From assembly GCA_016840125.1 (NCBI GenBank), contig JAEOSY010000585.1:1-26397 (forward strand): a DNA stretch of 26,397 nt, written 5' to 3'. Made by a program: the position numbers and the translations under genes. Positions 6,751-14,360 of this stretch are shown piece by piece. The stretch is from Candidatus Helarchaeota archaeon (GTDB taxonomy: Archaea > Asgardarchaeota > Lokiarchaeia > Helarchaeales > HEL-GB-A). How positions within the stretch are numbered: the first letter of the stretch is position 1; the number at the start of each line of letters is the position of its first letter. The notes under the pieces were generated by a model. It made no database searches. It worked only from the letters and a program-made list of their open reading frames with translations, and was not told the DNA's origin.

Positions 6751-7284
6751 ATGTTTATGCCATACGTATTAAAAGTCGTGATAGCAGGTGAAGGCGGTGT
6801 AGGAAAGACTGCATTATGCACTCGTTTCACTAAAGGAGTCTTTCTAGAAGGCACAAAAATGACTATAGGTGTTGATTTCTCCGCTGTCAAGGTAAAAGCT
6901 GCTACCAAGTATGGTGAAGAACTCGTAACCTTACAAATCTGGGATTTCGGAGGCGAAGAACGTTTCCGCTTCATTCTTCCAGGATATTGTAACGGATCAA
7001 ATGGTGCGATCTTGGCTTTTGATCTTACACAAGATTACACGTTCCATAACCTCCCTGAATGGATCAATTTAGTCCGCCAAGCAGTTCCTGATGTGAAAAT
7101 GATAATGGTCGGTCTGAAAATGGATCTAACTGCAAACCGGAAAATTAGCCGCGAGCTGGCAGAACAGAAGGTTCAAGAATGGGGTATACATGGCTATATC
7201 GAAGCGTCATCTAAAACCGGGGAAAATGTCCCTCATATTTTTGGTCTGATCACACAAGAAATGCTTTCTATTTACTACGGGTAA
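6751..7284 (+). CDS. Ras-superfamily small GTPase with altered G3 and G4 motifs
   Basis: A 177-residue single-domain GTPase. G1 is GEGGVGKT (13-20), the G2 threonine is T38 in MTIGVDF, G3 is WDFGGEERF (64-72), G4 is GLKMDL (121-126) and G5 is SSK (153-155). Two positions depart from Ras: the residue equivalent to catalytic Gln61 is Glu69, and the NKxD asparagine is Leu122. The DFGG form of G3 is closer to Arf, Rag and Roco proteins than to Rab. There is no C-terminal cysteine, so no prenylation site. The ATG at 6757 is an alternative start. It lies alone and converges on hisA, with 28 bases between the stops. Its partner and pathway cannot be read from the context. Confidence 0.9.
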   Translation: MFMPYVLKVVIAGEGGVGKTALCTRFTKGVFLEGTKMTIGVDFSAVKVKAATKYGEELVTLQIWDFGGEERFRFILPGYCNGSNGAILAFDLTQDYTFHNLPEWINLVRQAVPDVKMIMVGLKMDLTANRKISRELAEQKVQEWGIHGYIEASSKTGENVPHIFGLITQEMLSIYYG

Positions 7285-7312
7285 ACTGGCTGCGCCCTAT
7301 TTCTCACTCTTT

Positions 7313-8032
7313 CTAAGTATCTATTACTAATTCTAACGCCTCAGAGTACGAAAACTTTTTCTCATACAGGGCCTTTCCTATTACAAGCGCAGCCGCATTT
7401 GTTTTTGTCACAGTTTTTATGTCACTGAGACTACTTATTCCCCCCGCAGCAATTAGGGGGATATTAATTGAATTAACCATCTGTTCAATACTTGAAATAT
7501 CTGGCCCCTCCAATGTCCCATCTGATTCTACCGACGAAAAAAGGATCCAACCTGCTCCTTTGTCTTTCATAACTTTCCCTAACTCAAATACATTCAAGTT
7601 AGTGCTCTTAGTCCAGCCGTTCGTGAGTACCTTTTCTGCCCGGTAATCCAGAGCAATCACGAGATGTCGAGATCCAATTTCCGAGGCCAATTCTGATACA
7701 AGAGCGAAATTCTTTACTGCAGCTGTTCCCACTATTATTCGCTCCACACCTAAAGAATAAAGCTCCACTGCATTTTTAAAAGTTCTAATGCCCCCACCCA
7801 CCTCAATACGGGATGTTGCAACCTCTAACATTCGTTTTATGATATTTAAATTATTTTTCTTTCCAAATGCTCCATCTAAATCTATAATATGAATTATTTC
7901 AGCACCCAAATTCTCCCAATAATACAGCATCTCTACTGGATCTTCCGAATAAACTGTGCTCTTCTCTTCTATCCCTTTAAACAGGCGCACACATTTTCCA
8001 TTTTGTAGATCGATAGCGGGTATTACTTGCAT
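7313..8032 (-). CDS. hisA: Phosphoribosylformimino-AICAR ribotide isomerase (HisA)
   Basis: A 239-residue TIM barrel that performs the Amadori rearrangement of ProFAR to PRFAR in histidine synthesis. The paired catalytic aspartates are D8 (IPAIDLQNGKCVRL) and D129 (VIALDYR), at the positions expected for HisA. Phosphate-binding glycine motifs EVGGGIRTF (78-86), VGTAAV (101-106) and AAGGISSLSD in the second half are intact. HisA is favoured over HisF by IDLQNGKCVRL, since HisF has CLDV near the start. The ATG at 8032 has no obvious Shine-Dalgarno. The gene is separated from the main his operon by more than 4 kb and lies on the opposite strand. Confidence 0.94.
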   Translation of the reverse strand: MQVIPAIDLQNGKCVRLFKGIEEKSTVYSEDPVEMLYYWENLGAEIIHIIDLDGAFGKKNNLNIIKRMLEVATSRIEVGGGIRTFKNAVELYSLGVERIIVGTAAVKNFALVSELASEIGSRHLVIALDYRAEKVLTNGWTKSTNLNVFELGKVMKDKGAGWILFSSVESDGTLEGPDISSIEQMVNSINIPLIAAGGISSLSDIKTVTKTNAAALVIGKALYEKKFSYSEALELVIDT

Positions 8033-8113
8033 TTGATCATTAAGAGAAATTAGGAGAATAAAAAGGTTCTTCTCTATTTAGCTATCTCCCCATAAAAGGG
8101 TGAGAAAATCCCC

Positions 8114-8167
8114 ATCTCGATAAATTAAATCTTGCACAATCAAATCTGGATAAATTAATAATTGCAC
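8114..8167. repeat. Two 24-base direct repeats, 30-base period
   Basis: The copies at 8114-8137 and 8144-8167 match at 20 of 24 positions. Both contain GATAAATTAA and end in TTGCAC. Their starts are 30 bases apart, about three helical turns. They lie 80-135 bases upstream of hisA on the minus strand and 275-330 bases before the pyrophosphatase start, so they could be binding sites controlling hisA. Confidence 0.45.
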
Positions 8168-8377
8168 TATCCTTACTCGTGATTAATAGAGATTCAAAAT
8201 TCCTATATAAAAATATAAATTAAGTTACATTTGAAATCTTTCTATTATTAAATGAGATCACCTATTCTAATTTCTGCTTTAACCATCTTTTATAAATTGC
8301 TTCTTCTCTCTCCTCATTTTAGCCATTATTTTTTAATATGTCAATATACGGAAATTCAAAATTACATGCAAAAGCTG

Positions 8378-8386
8378 TATATAAAA
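8378..8386 (+). promoter_or_regulatory. TATA box of the first pyrophosphatase gene
   Basis: TATATAAAA lies about 60 bases before the ATG at 8442, predicting transcription from near 8408 and a leader of about 34 bases. The leader contains GAGAAAAAA before the start codon, a weak Shine-Dalgarno. Confidence 0.5.
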
Positions 8387-8441
8387 TGAATTTTAAATTT
8401 TTAAACAGCTTTTCCGATTTTAAGAAAGAGTTGAGAAAAAA

Positions 8442-10658
8442 ATGTCAATTATAAATGAACTTCTTACACCCCAAACCCTCCCCTTTATTATTGTTGTACT
8501 GGTCGTAGCGATTGTCTCTATCGTTATTGCGTTATATCTAACTTTAAAAATTAAAACCTTATCAGAGGGGACTCCTAAAATGAAGGAAGTCGCCCAATAT
8601 ATCAGAGATGGCGCTAAAGCATATCTTAAACGCCAATATAAAACCATTGTCATCATTGGTTTAATAATTGCGGTAGCCTTAGCTATCGGAATCGATTTTA
8701 TAATGAGTCCCAGTCTAGGTATTTTTTCAATCGTTTCGATTGCTTTCTTGGTTGGTATGGGATGTTCTCTTCTCTCCGGATACATTTCTATGTACACAGC
8801 CACAAACGCAAATGTTCGTACAGCAAATAAAATACGAGAGGAAGGAATGGTTGGAGGACTGAAAGTCGCATTCAATGGAGGTCTAGTCATGGGTTTAGCC
8901 GTAGTTGGTCTAAGTCTCCTTTCTGTAATAATTATGATGTTCGCAGTAGCCCCATTCCTTAGTGAACTCGTTCATTTAGATTTGAGTATTATTGGTCTTG
9001 CATTTGGTGCCAGCTTGGCCGCTCTATTTGCGCAGCTCGGCGGAGGTATTTACACGAAAGCTGCAGATGTTGGGGCGGATCTCGTCGGTAAAGTTGAAGC
9101 TGGAATTCCCGAAGATGATCCCCGCAATCCTGGCGTCATTGCAGATAATGTGGGCGATAATGTAGGTGATATTGCAGGTCGTGGTGCTGATTTATTCGAA
9201 TCGATTACAGGCGAAACAATTGCAACAATGGTTCTAGCTATTATACTATTTGCAGCAGCTCCTCCGGGTCCTTGGAAAGTATATGCGCTACTTTTTCCAC
9301 TTGTCGCTCGAGCTGGAGGACTTCTGGCTACAATAGTTGGGAAATTCTTTATCCGTGGAAAAAACTCAGATGAGCCTTGGAACATTCTTGTAAAGAGTTT
9401 ATATGCAACAACAATTGTCGCAGGCGGTATCTTTTTAGTAATTTGCTTATTGATGTTCGAATCACCCGCGGCATGGCTATTCTTTGGGGCGGCGGTTATA
9501 GGACTTGTTGCAGCTGTGTTAATAGGTGTCGTAACTCTTTATTATACTGATGAGCGGTACCGGCCAGTTAAAAGTATTTCAGACGCGTGCGAAACTGGAC
9601 CTGCTACTTGTACAATAACGGGGATGTCTGTAGGTCTCGAAAGTACGGCACTCCCTATAATCATCATTGCAGCTGCATTATTAGGTTCTTTCTATCTAGG
9701 ATATACTGCTGCTGGTATGTTAGATCCTCAGTATGCTGAATTCTGGGTACCCGAAGGTCCAATCAATGGGGGTGTCTTTGCTACTGCATTGGCAACGATG
9801 GGGATGCTTTCTATATGTGGAATTGTCTTGAGCCTCGATGGATTTGGTCCCATTGCTGATAACGCCGGCGGTATAGTAGAAATGTCCCAATTAGAAGAAA
9901 AAGTTCGCGATGAAACTGATAGACTTGATTCTTGTGGAAATACGACTAAAGCCTATACGAAGGGTTATGCAATAGGTTCAGCCGCACTTGCCGCCATTTT
10001 ATTATTCCAAGCGTATTTAATATTGGCTGGGGATGCTGCTGACAAAGCCGGTAAAACCCTCTCTTTCAGTCTCGAAATACCACATGTAATAATTGGACTT
10101 CTTGTCGGTGCTCTTCTCGTATTCGTCTTCACTGCGTATGCAATGCGCGCTGTAGGAAACGCAGCTGCAGACATGATGGTCGAGATTCGACGCCAATTCC
10201 GTGAGATTCCTGGCTTAAAAGAGGGTAAGGAAGGGGTTATCCCTGATTACGCAAAATGCGTAGATATATCTACAAAATCCTCGTTGAGACAGATGGTTCT
10301 TCCTGGAGCCCTAGTTGTTATAACGCCTCTAGTTATTGGAGTTCTATTAGGTGCAATGGGTGTGGGGGGCTTTTTAATGGGATGTACGATCGCAGGAGTC
10401 CTCATGGCTTTGTATCTCAATACAGGTGGAGCTGCCTTTGATAATAGTAAAAAACTTCGAAAAAAGACTCGAGATAAGACCCGCCCTGAAAGTATCGCGG
10501 CTTACAATGCTGCCGTAACTGGAGATACTATTGGGGATCCAATGAAAGATACCGCCGGACCTTCAATCCACATATTAATAAAACTAGTGGGAACTATTTC
10601 GCTCCAATTTGCTAGTTTATTCGCGGTTTTTTATATTATTGGAATTACCCTACCTTAA
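8442..10658 (+). CDS. hppA: Membrane-bound ion-pumping pyrophosphatase 1 (K+-independent type)
   Basis: A 738-residue polytopic protein of full family length, expected to have 16 transmembrane helices. It couples PPi hydrolysis to ion export. The cytosolic catalytic loops are intact: DVGADLVGKVEAGIPEDDPR (209-228), ADNVGDNVGDIAGR (234-247), LDGFGPIADNAGG (465-477) and GDTIGDPMKDTAGPS (694-708). The K+-dependence positions read GNTTK (K503) and T506; family work assigns Lys and Thr there to K+-independent pumps, which are normally proton pumps. One oddity is GPSIHILIK, where the usual asparagine after GPS[LI] is histidine (H710). A paralogue of about the same length lies 600 bases downstream. 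It has its own TATA box. Confidence 0.96.
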   Translation: MSIINELLTPQTLPFIIVVLVVAIVSIVIALYLTLKIKTLSEGTPKMKEVAQYIRDGAKAYLKRQYKTIVIIGLIIAVALAIGIDFIMSPSLGIFSIVSIAFLVGMGCSLLSGYISMYTATNANVRTANKIREEGMVGGLKVAFNGGLVMGLAVVGLSLLSVIIMMFAVAPFLSELVHLDLSIIGLAFGASLAALFAQLGGGIYTKAADVGADLVGKVEAGIPEDDPRNPGVIADNVGDNVGDIAGRGADLFESITGETIATMVLAIILFAAAPPGPWKVYALLFPLVARAGGLLATIVGKFFIRGKNSDEPWNILVKSLYATTIVAGGIFLVICLLMFESPAAWLFFGAAVIGLVAAVLIGVVTLYYTDERYRPVKSISDACETGPATCTITGMSVGLESTALPIIIIAAALLGSFYLGYTAAGMLDPQYAEFWVPEGPINGGVFATALATMGMLSICGIVLSLDGFGPIADNAGGIVEMSQLEEKVRDETDRLDSCGNTTKAYTKGYAIGSAALAAILLFQAYLILAGDAADKAGKTLSFSLEIPHVIIGLLVGALLVFVFTAYAMRAVGNAAADMMVEIRRQFREIPGLKEGKEGVIPDYAKCVDISTKSSLRQMVLPGALVVITPLVIGVLLGAMGVGGFLMGCTIAGVLMALYLNTGGAAFDNSKKLRKKTRDKTRPESIAAYNAAVTGDTIGDPMKDTAGPSIHILIKLVGTISLQFASLFAVFYIIGITLP

Positions 10659-10728
10659 ACTCTTTTATTTATGGGGTAAAATAGGGCTTTTAATGCAAAT
10701 CTGAGCTTTTTGAACAATTAATTAATGA

Positions 10729-10763
10729 TTTAGTCAATTAGATGATTATTTAATCGATTAGAT
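10729..10763. repeat. 15-base direct repeat with a 20-base period
   Basis: TTTAGTCAATTAGAT (10729-10743) and TTTAATCGATTAGAT (10749-10763) match at 13 of 15 positions. The second copy contains the perfect palindrome TAATCGATTA (10751-10760). The two-turn spacing would suit a regulator acting on the downstream OB-fold/pyrophosphatase unit. Confidence 0.4.
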
Positions 10764-10875
10764 TTCTATTTTTATCATTGGATTTTTATATAATGCCATA
10801 TCCCATATTAATTGAATTAATGTCGCTTTTTTTTTGATGTTAATTTGTAATATTTTCTGGTATCATTTTGGAAAG

Positions 10876-10884
10876 TGTATAAAT
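10876..10884 (+). promoter_or_regulatory. Possible TATA box of the OB-fold-like gene
   Basis: TGTATAAAT lies about 50 bases before the ATG at 10930, predicting transcription from near 10906 and a short leader that contains GGAG. Confidence 0.4.
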
Positions 10885-10929
10885 GAAACGATTCAAGAAA
10901 TTTATGACACTTTTTTTGGAGATGATGTT

Positions 10930-11238
10930 ATGCCAACTGATGTAAAAATAAATGGAACTGTCCATGGAGATCCGGAATTATATTCGTATGTGAATTCATG
11001 CGAGATTGTTTTTGCCTTGGAGCTGACAAAGGATGCACCCAAGCTCGATAAAAAAGTCGGTGATGTCATTGTTGTCCATTATTCCTCCAGTTTTATTACG
11101 TATATCCGTCGTGGGGATCGTGTGGAATTAATAGGACACATCGAGACACGGCATTTAAAGAACAGAGATGAGACCGTCTCATGGGTTGAGGCGAGCCAAC
11201 TTTATAACGAAAGCCTCCACTTCAGCTTCGATTATTAG
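10930..11238 (+). CDS. Small protein with a probable OB-fold
   Basis: A 102-residue soluble protein with alternating beta-strands: VKINGTVHG (5-13), EIVFALELT (25-33), DVIVVHYSS (45-53), then GDRVELIGHIETRH (62-75) and VSWVEASQLY (83-92). The strand order and the GDRVELIGHIE turn recall OB-fold proteins such as single-strand-binding or primosomal PriB-like domains, but I cannot name a family. The ATG at 10930 is chosen because GGAG lies about 8 bases upstream. An upstream TTG/ATG would add 32 unlikely residues. It lies 21 bases before the second pyrophosphatase and probably shares its transcript. A link to pyrophosphatase function is not evident. Confidence 0.65.
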   Translation: MPTDVKINGTVHGDPELYSYVNSCEIVFALELTKDAPKLDKKVGDVIVVHYSSSFITYIRRGDRVELIGHIETRHLKNRDETVSWVEASQLYNESLHFSFDY

Positions 11239-11259
11239 AGTAATTAAAGAGCGGTATTT

Positions 11260-13440
11260 ATGACCTTATTAACAGAACTACTATCCATGCAATATCTTCC
11301 CTTTATACTCATTGTTTTAATTGTCGGACTGGTCTCTATTGGATATGCCTTGTACATCTTTTTTAAAATGAGGAATTTGCCTGAAGGCACACCCAGAATG
11401 CAAGAGATTGCGGGTTACATTAGAGAGGGAGCTCAAGCATATCTGCACCGTCAATTTAAGACCATTGTAATAATCGGGGCGGTAATTGCGGTCGGCTTAG
11501 CTATTGGAATTGATTACGTATTACACTGGAGCGTTGGCGAATTTTCAATGGTTTTCGGTGCTTTTATCATTGGAACTGCTTGTTCTCTCATTGCAGGTTA
11601 CATTGCGATGCACACTGCCACAAACGCAAATGTCCGGGTTACAAACAAAGTTAAAGAAGAGGGCATGAGCAGCGCATTGAAAATCGCCTTCAATGGCGGA
11701 TTGGTCATGGGATTAGCGGTGGTGGGATTAAGTCTCCTATCAGTTATAATCATGATTTTTATTATGTCAGCTGCAGTCACAAATCCCGCAGTAATTCCTT
11801 CCTTTTTTGAACACAGTATCATTGGATTAGCTTTCGGTGCTAGTTTTGCTGCTCTATTTGCTCTGCTCGGTGGAGGAATTTACACAAAAGCCGCTGATGT
11901 TGGAGCGGATTTGGTAGGTAAAATCGAAGCTGGAATTCCCGAGGATGATCCGCGCAATCCAGGCGTTATCGCGGATAATGTTGGCGATAATGTGGGTGAT
12001 ATCGCGGGGAGAGGTGCCGATCTATTCGAATCCATGACTGGACAATTCATCGCAACTATTGTTCTAGCAATTATCTTATTCAATTTAGTGGGTCCCCCCC
12101 TCCAATATTTTGCTATGCTTTTTCCACTTGTTTCCAGCGCGCTTGGACTTGTTGCAACCTTAATCGGAAAATTTTTCATACGTGGAAAGGATACTGATGA
12201 GCCTTGGAACATATTGGTCAAAGGGATGTATGTTACAACTGCAATCAATGTTGGTTTTTTCCTGGTAATGTGTTTATTAATGTTTCAGGGGACGGCCGTG
12301 TGGTATCTCTTTGGTGCTGCCATTCTTGGTCTTGTAGCCGCCTTGTCGATTGGATTTGTGACGCTTTATTATACCGATGAGAGGTACCGCCCTGTTAAAA
12401 GCATCTCTAAAGCTGCGGAAGGAGGTCCGGCAACAACAACTATTTCTGGACTCTCTGTAGGGCTGGAAAGTGTAGGTATCCCAATCCTCATTATGATTGG
12501 TGCTCTTATTGGCTCATATTTTCTTGGAGAACTTGCGGCAACTGATTTGGGTATACCAGCAGCAGATGCTGCAACATTTGGAACTGCGGTTGGTGCATTG
12601 GGCTTATTTTCTGTTTGCGGAATGGTACTAAGCTTAGATGGTTATGGACCAATAGTTGATAATGCCGGTGGAATTGCAGAAATGGCACAACTAGAAGATA
12701 AAGTACGTGACGAAACTGATCGCCTTGATTCCTGTGGAAACACAACAAAGGCCTACACGAAAGGTTATGCCATCGCAACCGTCGCACTTGCCTCGGTCCT
12801 TTTATTTGAAGCATTTATTGGAGTAGCTGATAAAGCATATGAGGCAAAATACTTTGTAAAATTATCATTTTCATTGTCAGATCCACTAATATTAGGAGGT
12901 CTTTTCATCGGTGTGGTTCTTGTTTTCGTGTTTTCTGCGTTTGCCCTCCGTGCTGTTGGGGAAAGTGCGCAAGATATAATAGGAGAGATCCGACGCCAAT
13001 TCCATGAAATTCCGGGACTCAAAGAGGGTAAAGAAGGAGTTCATCCAGAGTACGCTCACTGCGTCGATATTGCAACTGTATCTGCCTTGAGACATATGCT
13101 AATCCCTGGAGTTCTAATTATCGTCACTCCGTTAATTGTTGGGTTTGCTCTGGGTGCTACAGCAGTTGCGGGCCTTCTAATCGGTGCAATTATAACCGGG
13201 TTAGCTATGGCATTATTTTTAAATAATGGTGGGGGCGCATTGGATAATGCTAAGAAATTACGTAAAAAAGCCCGTGATAAAAACGATCCGGTTTCCATGA
13301 GTGCGTATAATGCTGCAGTTCAAGGTGATATAGTCGGTGATCCCATGAAAGATACTGCCGGTCCATCTATTAACGTTGTTTTGACCTTGATTTTAACCAT
13401 CGCACTTCAATTCGCTGTTTTATTCGTAATGATCCACTGA
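11260..13440 (+). CDS. hppA: Membrane-bound ion-pumping pyrophosphatase 2 (K+-independent type)
   Basis: A 726-residue paralogue of the pyrophosphatase at 8442, also full length and expected to have 16 helices. Catalytic loops are intact: DVGADLVGKIEAGIPEDDPR (213-232), ADNVGDNVGDIAGR and GDIVGDPMKDTAGPS near the C-terminus. The K+ positions again read GNTTK (K497) and T500, so it should also be K+-independent. It differs from its neighbour in several usually conserved places: GLESVGIP where the first has GLESTALP, YAIATVAL instead of YAIGSAAL, and GPSINVVL with the normal asparagine. These changes suggest different kinetics or ion handling rather than a recent duplicate. It follows the OB-fold-like gene by 21 bases. 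Confidence 0.96.
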   Translation: MTLLTELLSMQYLPFILIVLIVGLVSIGYALYIFFKMRNLPEGTPRMQEIAGYIREGAQAYLHRQFKTIVIIGAVIAVGLAIGIDYVLHWSVGEFSMVFGAFIIGTACSLIAGYIAMHTATNANVRVTNKVKEEGMSSALKIAFNGGLVMGLAVVGLSLLSVIIMIFIMSAAVTNPAVIPSFFEHSIIGLAFGASFAALFALLGGGIYTKAADVGADLVGKIEAGIPEDDPRNPGVIADNVGDNVGDIAGRGADLFESMTGQFIATIVLAIILFNLVGPPLQYFAMLFPLVSSALGLVATLIGKFFIRGKDTDEPWNILVKGMYVTTAINVGFFLVMCLLMFQGTAVWYLFGAAILGLVAALSIGFVTLYYTDERYRPVKSISKAAEGGPATTTISGLSVGLESVGIPILIMIGALIGSYFLGELAATDLGIPAADAATFGTAVGALGLFSVCGMVLSLDGYGPIVDNAGGIAEMAQLEDKVRDETDRLDSCGNTTKAYTKGYAIATVALASVLLFEAFIGVADKAYEAKYFVKLSFSLSDPLILGGLFIGVVLVFVFSAFALRAVGESAQDIIGEIRRQFHEIPGLKEGKEGVHPEYAHCVDIATVSALRHMLIPGVLIIVTPLIVGFALGATAVAGLLIGAIITGLAMALFLNNGGGALDNAKKLRKKARDKNDPVSMSAYNAAVQGDIVGDPMKDTAGPSINVVLTLILTIALQFAVLFVMIH

Positions 13441-13458
13441 TAACTTAAACTCCCTTCC

Positions 13459-13466
13459 TTTTTTTT
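13459..13466 (+). terminator. Oligo-T terminator after the second pyrophosphatase
   Basis: Eight consecutive T residues, followed by C and more T, lie about 20 bases after the stop codon at 13440. Oligo-T tracts are sufficient termination signals in archaea. Confidence 0.5.
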
Positions 13467-13586
13467 CTTTCAATTCAAAATCTCTAAATTTAAACAGAAT
13501 TAAAATAAGTCGAAGGATAATCAAATTATAATCAGAGGATTTTAATTCGTGAAAACTTAATCCGATCGTAAGACTTGGTGTCGCTG

Positions 13587-14354
13587 ATGGTCACGGATGA
13601 AGAAATTGAGAAGGCTGCAAAGTTAATTCTTGAGTCGAAATACGCGATCGTATTAAGCGGCGCGGGGATAAGCACTGAGTCGGGAATTCCTGACTTTCGG
13701 AGCCCTGGGACTGGCTTATGGGAAACAGTCGACCCATATGAGTTTGGCTCTGCATCGAGCTTCGATCGAAATCCCTCCAATTTCTTTGATCTTGCGCGTC
13801 AACTGGCTCCAAAGTTATTTTCCGCCCGACCACATAAAGGGCATAGAGCCCTTGCTAAATTGGAAAAGATGGGCTATATTAAGATAATAATTACTCAAAA
13901 TATTGATGATCTCCACCAACGCGCTCATGCCAAAAAGATAATAGAAGTTCATGGCAATTTACGTGAAGGGTTCTGCACTGACTGTAGAAAAATTGTTCCA
14001 ATCTGGAGTTTAGTTGAGGATTTTTTTGCTGGAAAGATACCAACATGTGAATGCGGTGGGATGCTCCGACCCAATGTCGTCATGTTTGGCGAACAACCCC
14101 ACGACATTCCGGAAAGTTTCGCCCACGCCGAGAAATGCGACCTCTGTATGGTGGTCGGTTCTAGCCTTGTAGTTATACCCATCAATATGGTCCCCCAAAT
14201 TGCCCTCAATCATGGTGCAAAGCTCATCATAATTAACCACGGCGCAGCGGCTCGTACTCATTTGGATACTCAGGCAACTTTGGTGATTCGGGAGAAAGCT
14301 GGAGTAGTACTCCCAAAAATTCTAGCCAAAGTGAAGGAACTAAGTGGGAATTAG
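13587..14354 (+). CDS. Sirtuin (Sir2 NAD-dependent protein deacylase) 1
   Basis: A 255-residue, full-length sirtuin that removes acyl groups from lysine using NAD. The NAD-binding GAGISTESGIPDFRSPGTGLW (GAGIST at 25-30), TQNIDDLH (103-110), catalytic H122 in EVHGNLREG, FGEQP (167-171) and GSSL (191-194) are all present. The zinc site is C130, C133, C154 and C156, with an unusual close CxC second pair. A TTG at 13575 and GTG at 13578 could extend the frame, but the ATG at 13587 matches usual sirtuin starts. The stop is 6 bases before the next sirtuin, so the two are co-transcribed. Archaeal targets include DNA-binding proteins, but none can be named here. Confidence 0.94.
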   Translation: MVTDEEIEKAAKLILESKYAIVLSGAGISTESGIPDFRSPGTGLWETVDPYEFGSASSFDRNPSNFFDLARQLAPKLFSARPHKGHRALAKLEKMGYIKIIITQNIDDLHQRAHAKKIIEVHGNLREGFCTDCRKIVPIWSLVEDFFAGKIPTCECGGMLRPNVVMFGEQPHDIPESFAHAEKCDLCMVVGSSLVVIPINMVPQIALNHGAKLIIINHGAAARTHLDTQATLVIREKAGVVLPKILAKVKELSGN

Positions 14355-14360
14355 ACAATA

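Larger units (their letters stand above)
8033..8441. other. 409-base divergent intergenic region between hisA and the first pyrophosphatase
   Basis: No credible gene is visible. The region is very AT-rich. It holds the 30-base-period direct repeat at 8114-8167 and a TATA box at 8378-8386 for the pyrophosphatase gene. A further TATA-like run, CTATATAAAAATATAAA, lies near 8203-8219 on the plus strand with no gene directly after it. Confidence 0.6.
10659..10929. other. 271-base intergenic region before the OB-fold-like gene
   Basis: AT-rich spacer with a 20-base-period direct repeat at 10729-10763, a TATA-like run TTTTATATAATG near 10784-10795 and a second TATA-like TGTATAAAT at 10876-10884. 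An open frame runs back from the gene at 10930 to a TTG-ATG at 10834, but its Cys/Phe/Trp/Ile-rich residues look non-coding. Confidence 0.5.

Noticed and set aside
8420..8890. 156-codon minus-strand frame over the start of the first pyrophosphatase
   Set aside because: It is an antisense shadow of a conserved gene, has low-complexity Ile/Thr/Ser content and no family features. The same shadow type appears in the second pyrophosphatase.
10834..10929. 32-residue N-terminal extension of the OB-fold-like protein
   Set aside because: The extension is rich in Cys, Phe, Trp and Ile, unlike the rest, and GGAG lies at proper spacing before the ATG at 10930.
12506..12814. 102-codon minus-strand frame inside the second pyrophosphatase
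   Set aside because: Its Leu/Gln/His/Arg-rich translation is the antisense image of the conserved GNTTKAYTKG region and not a real protein.
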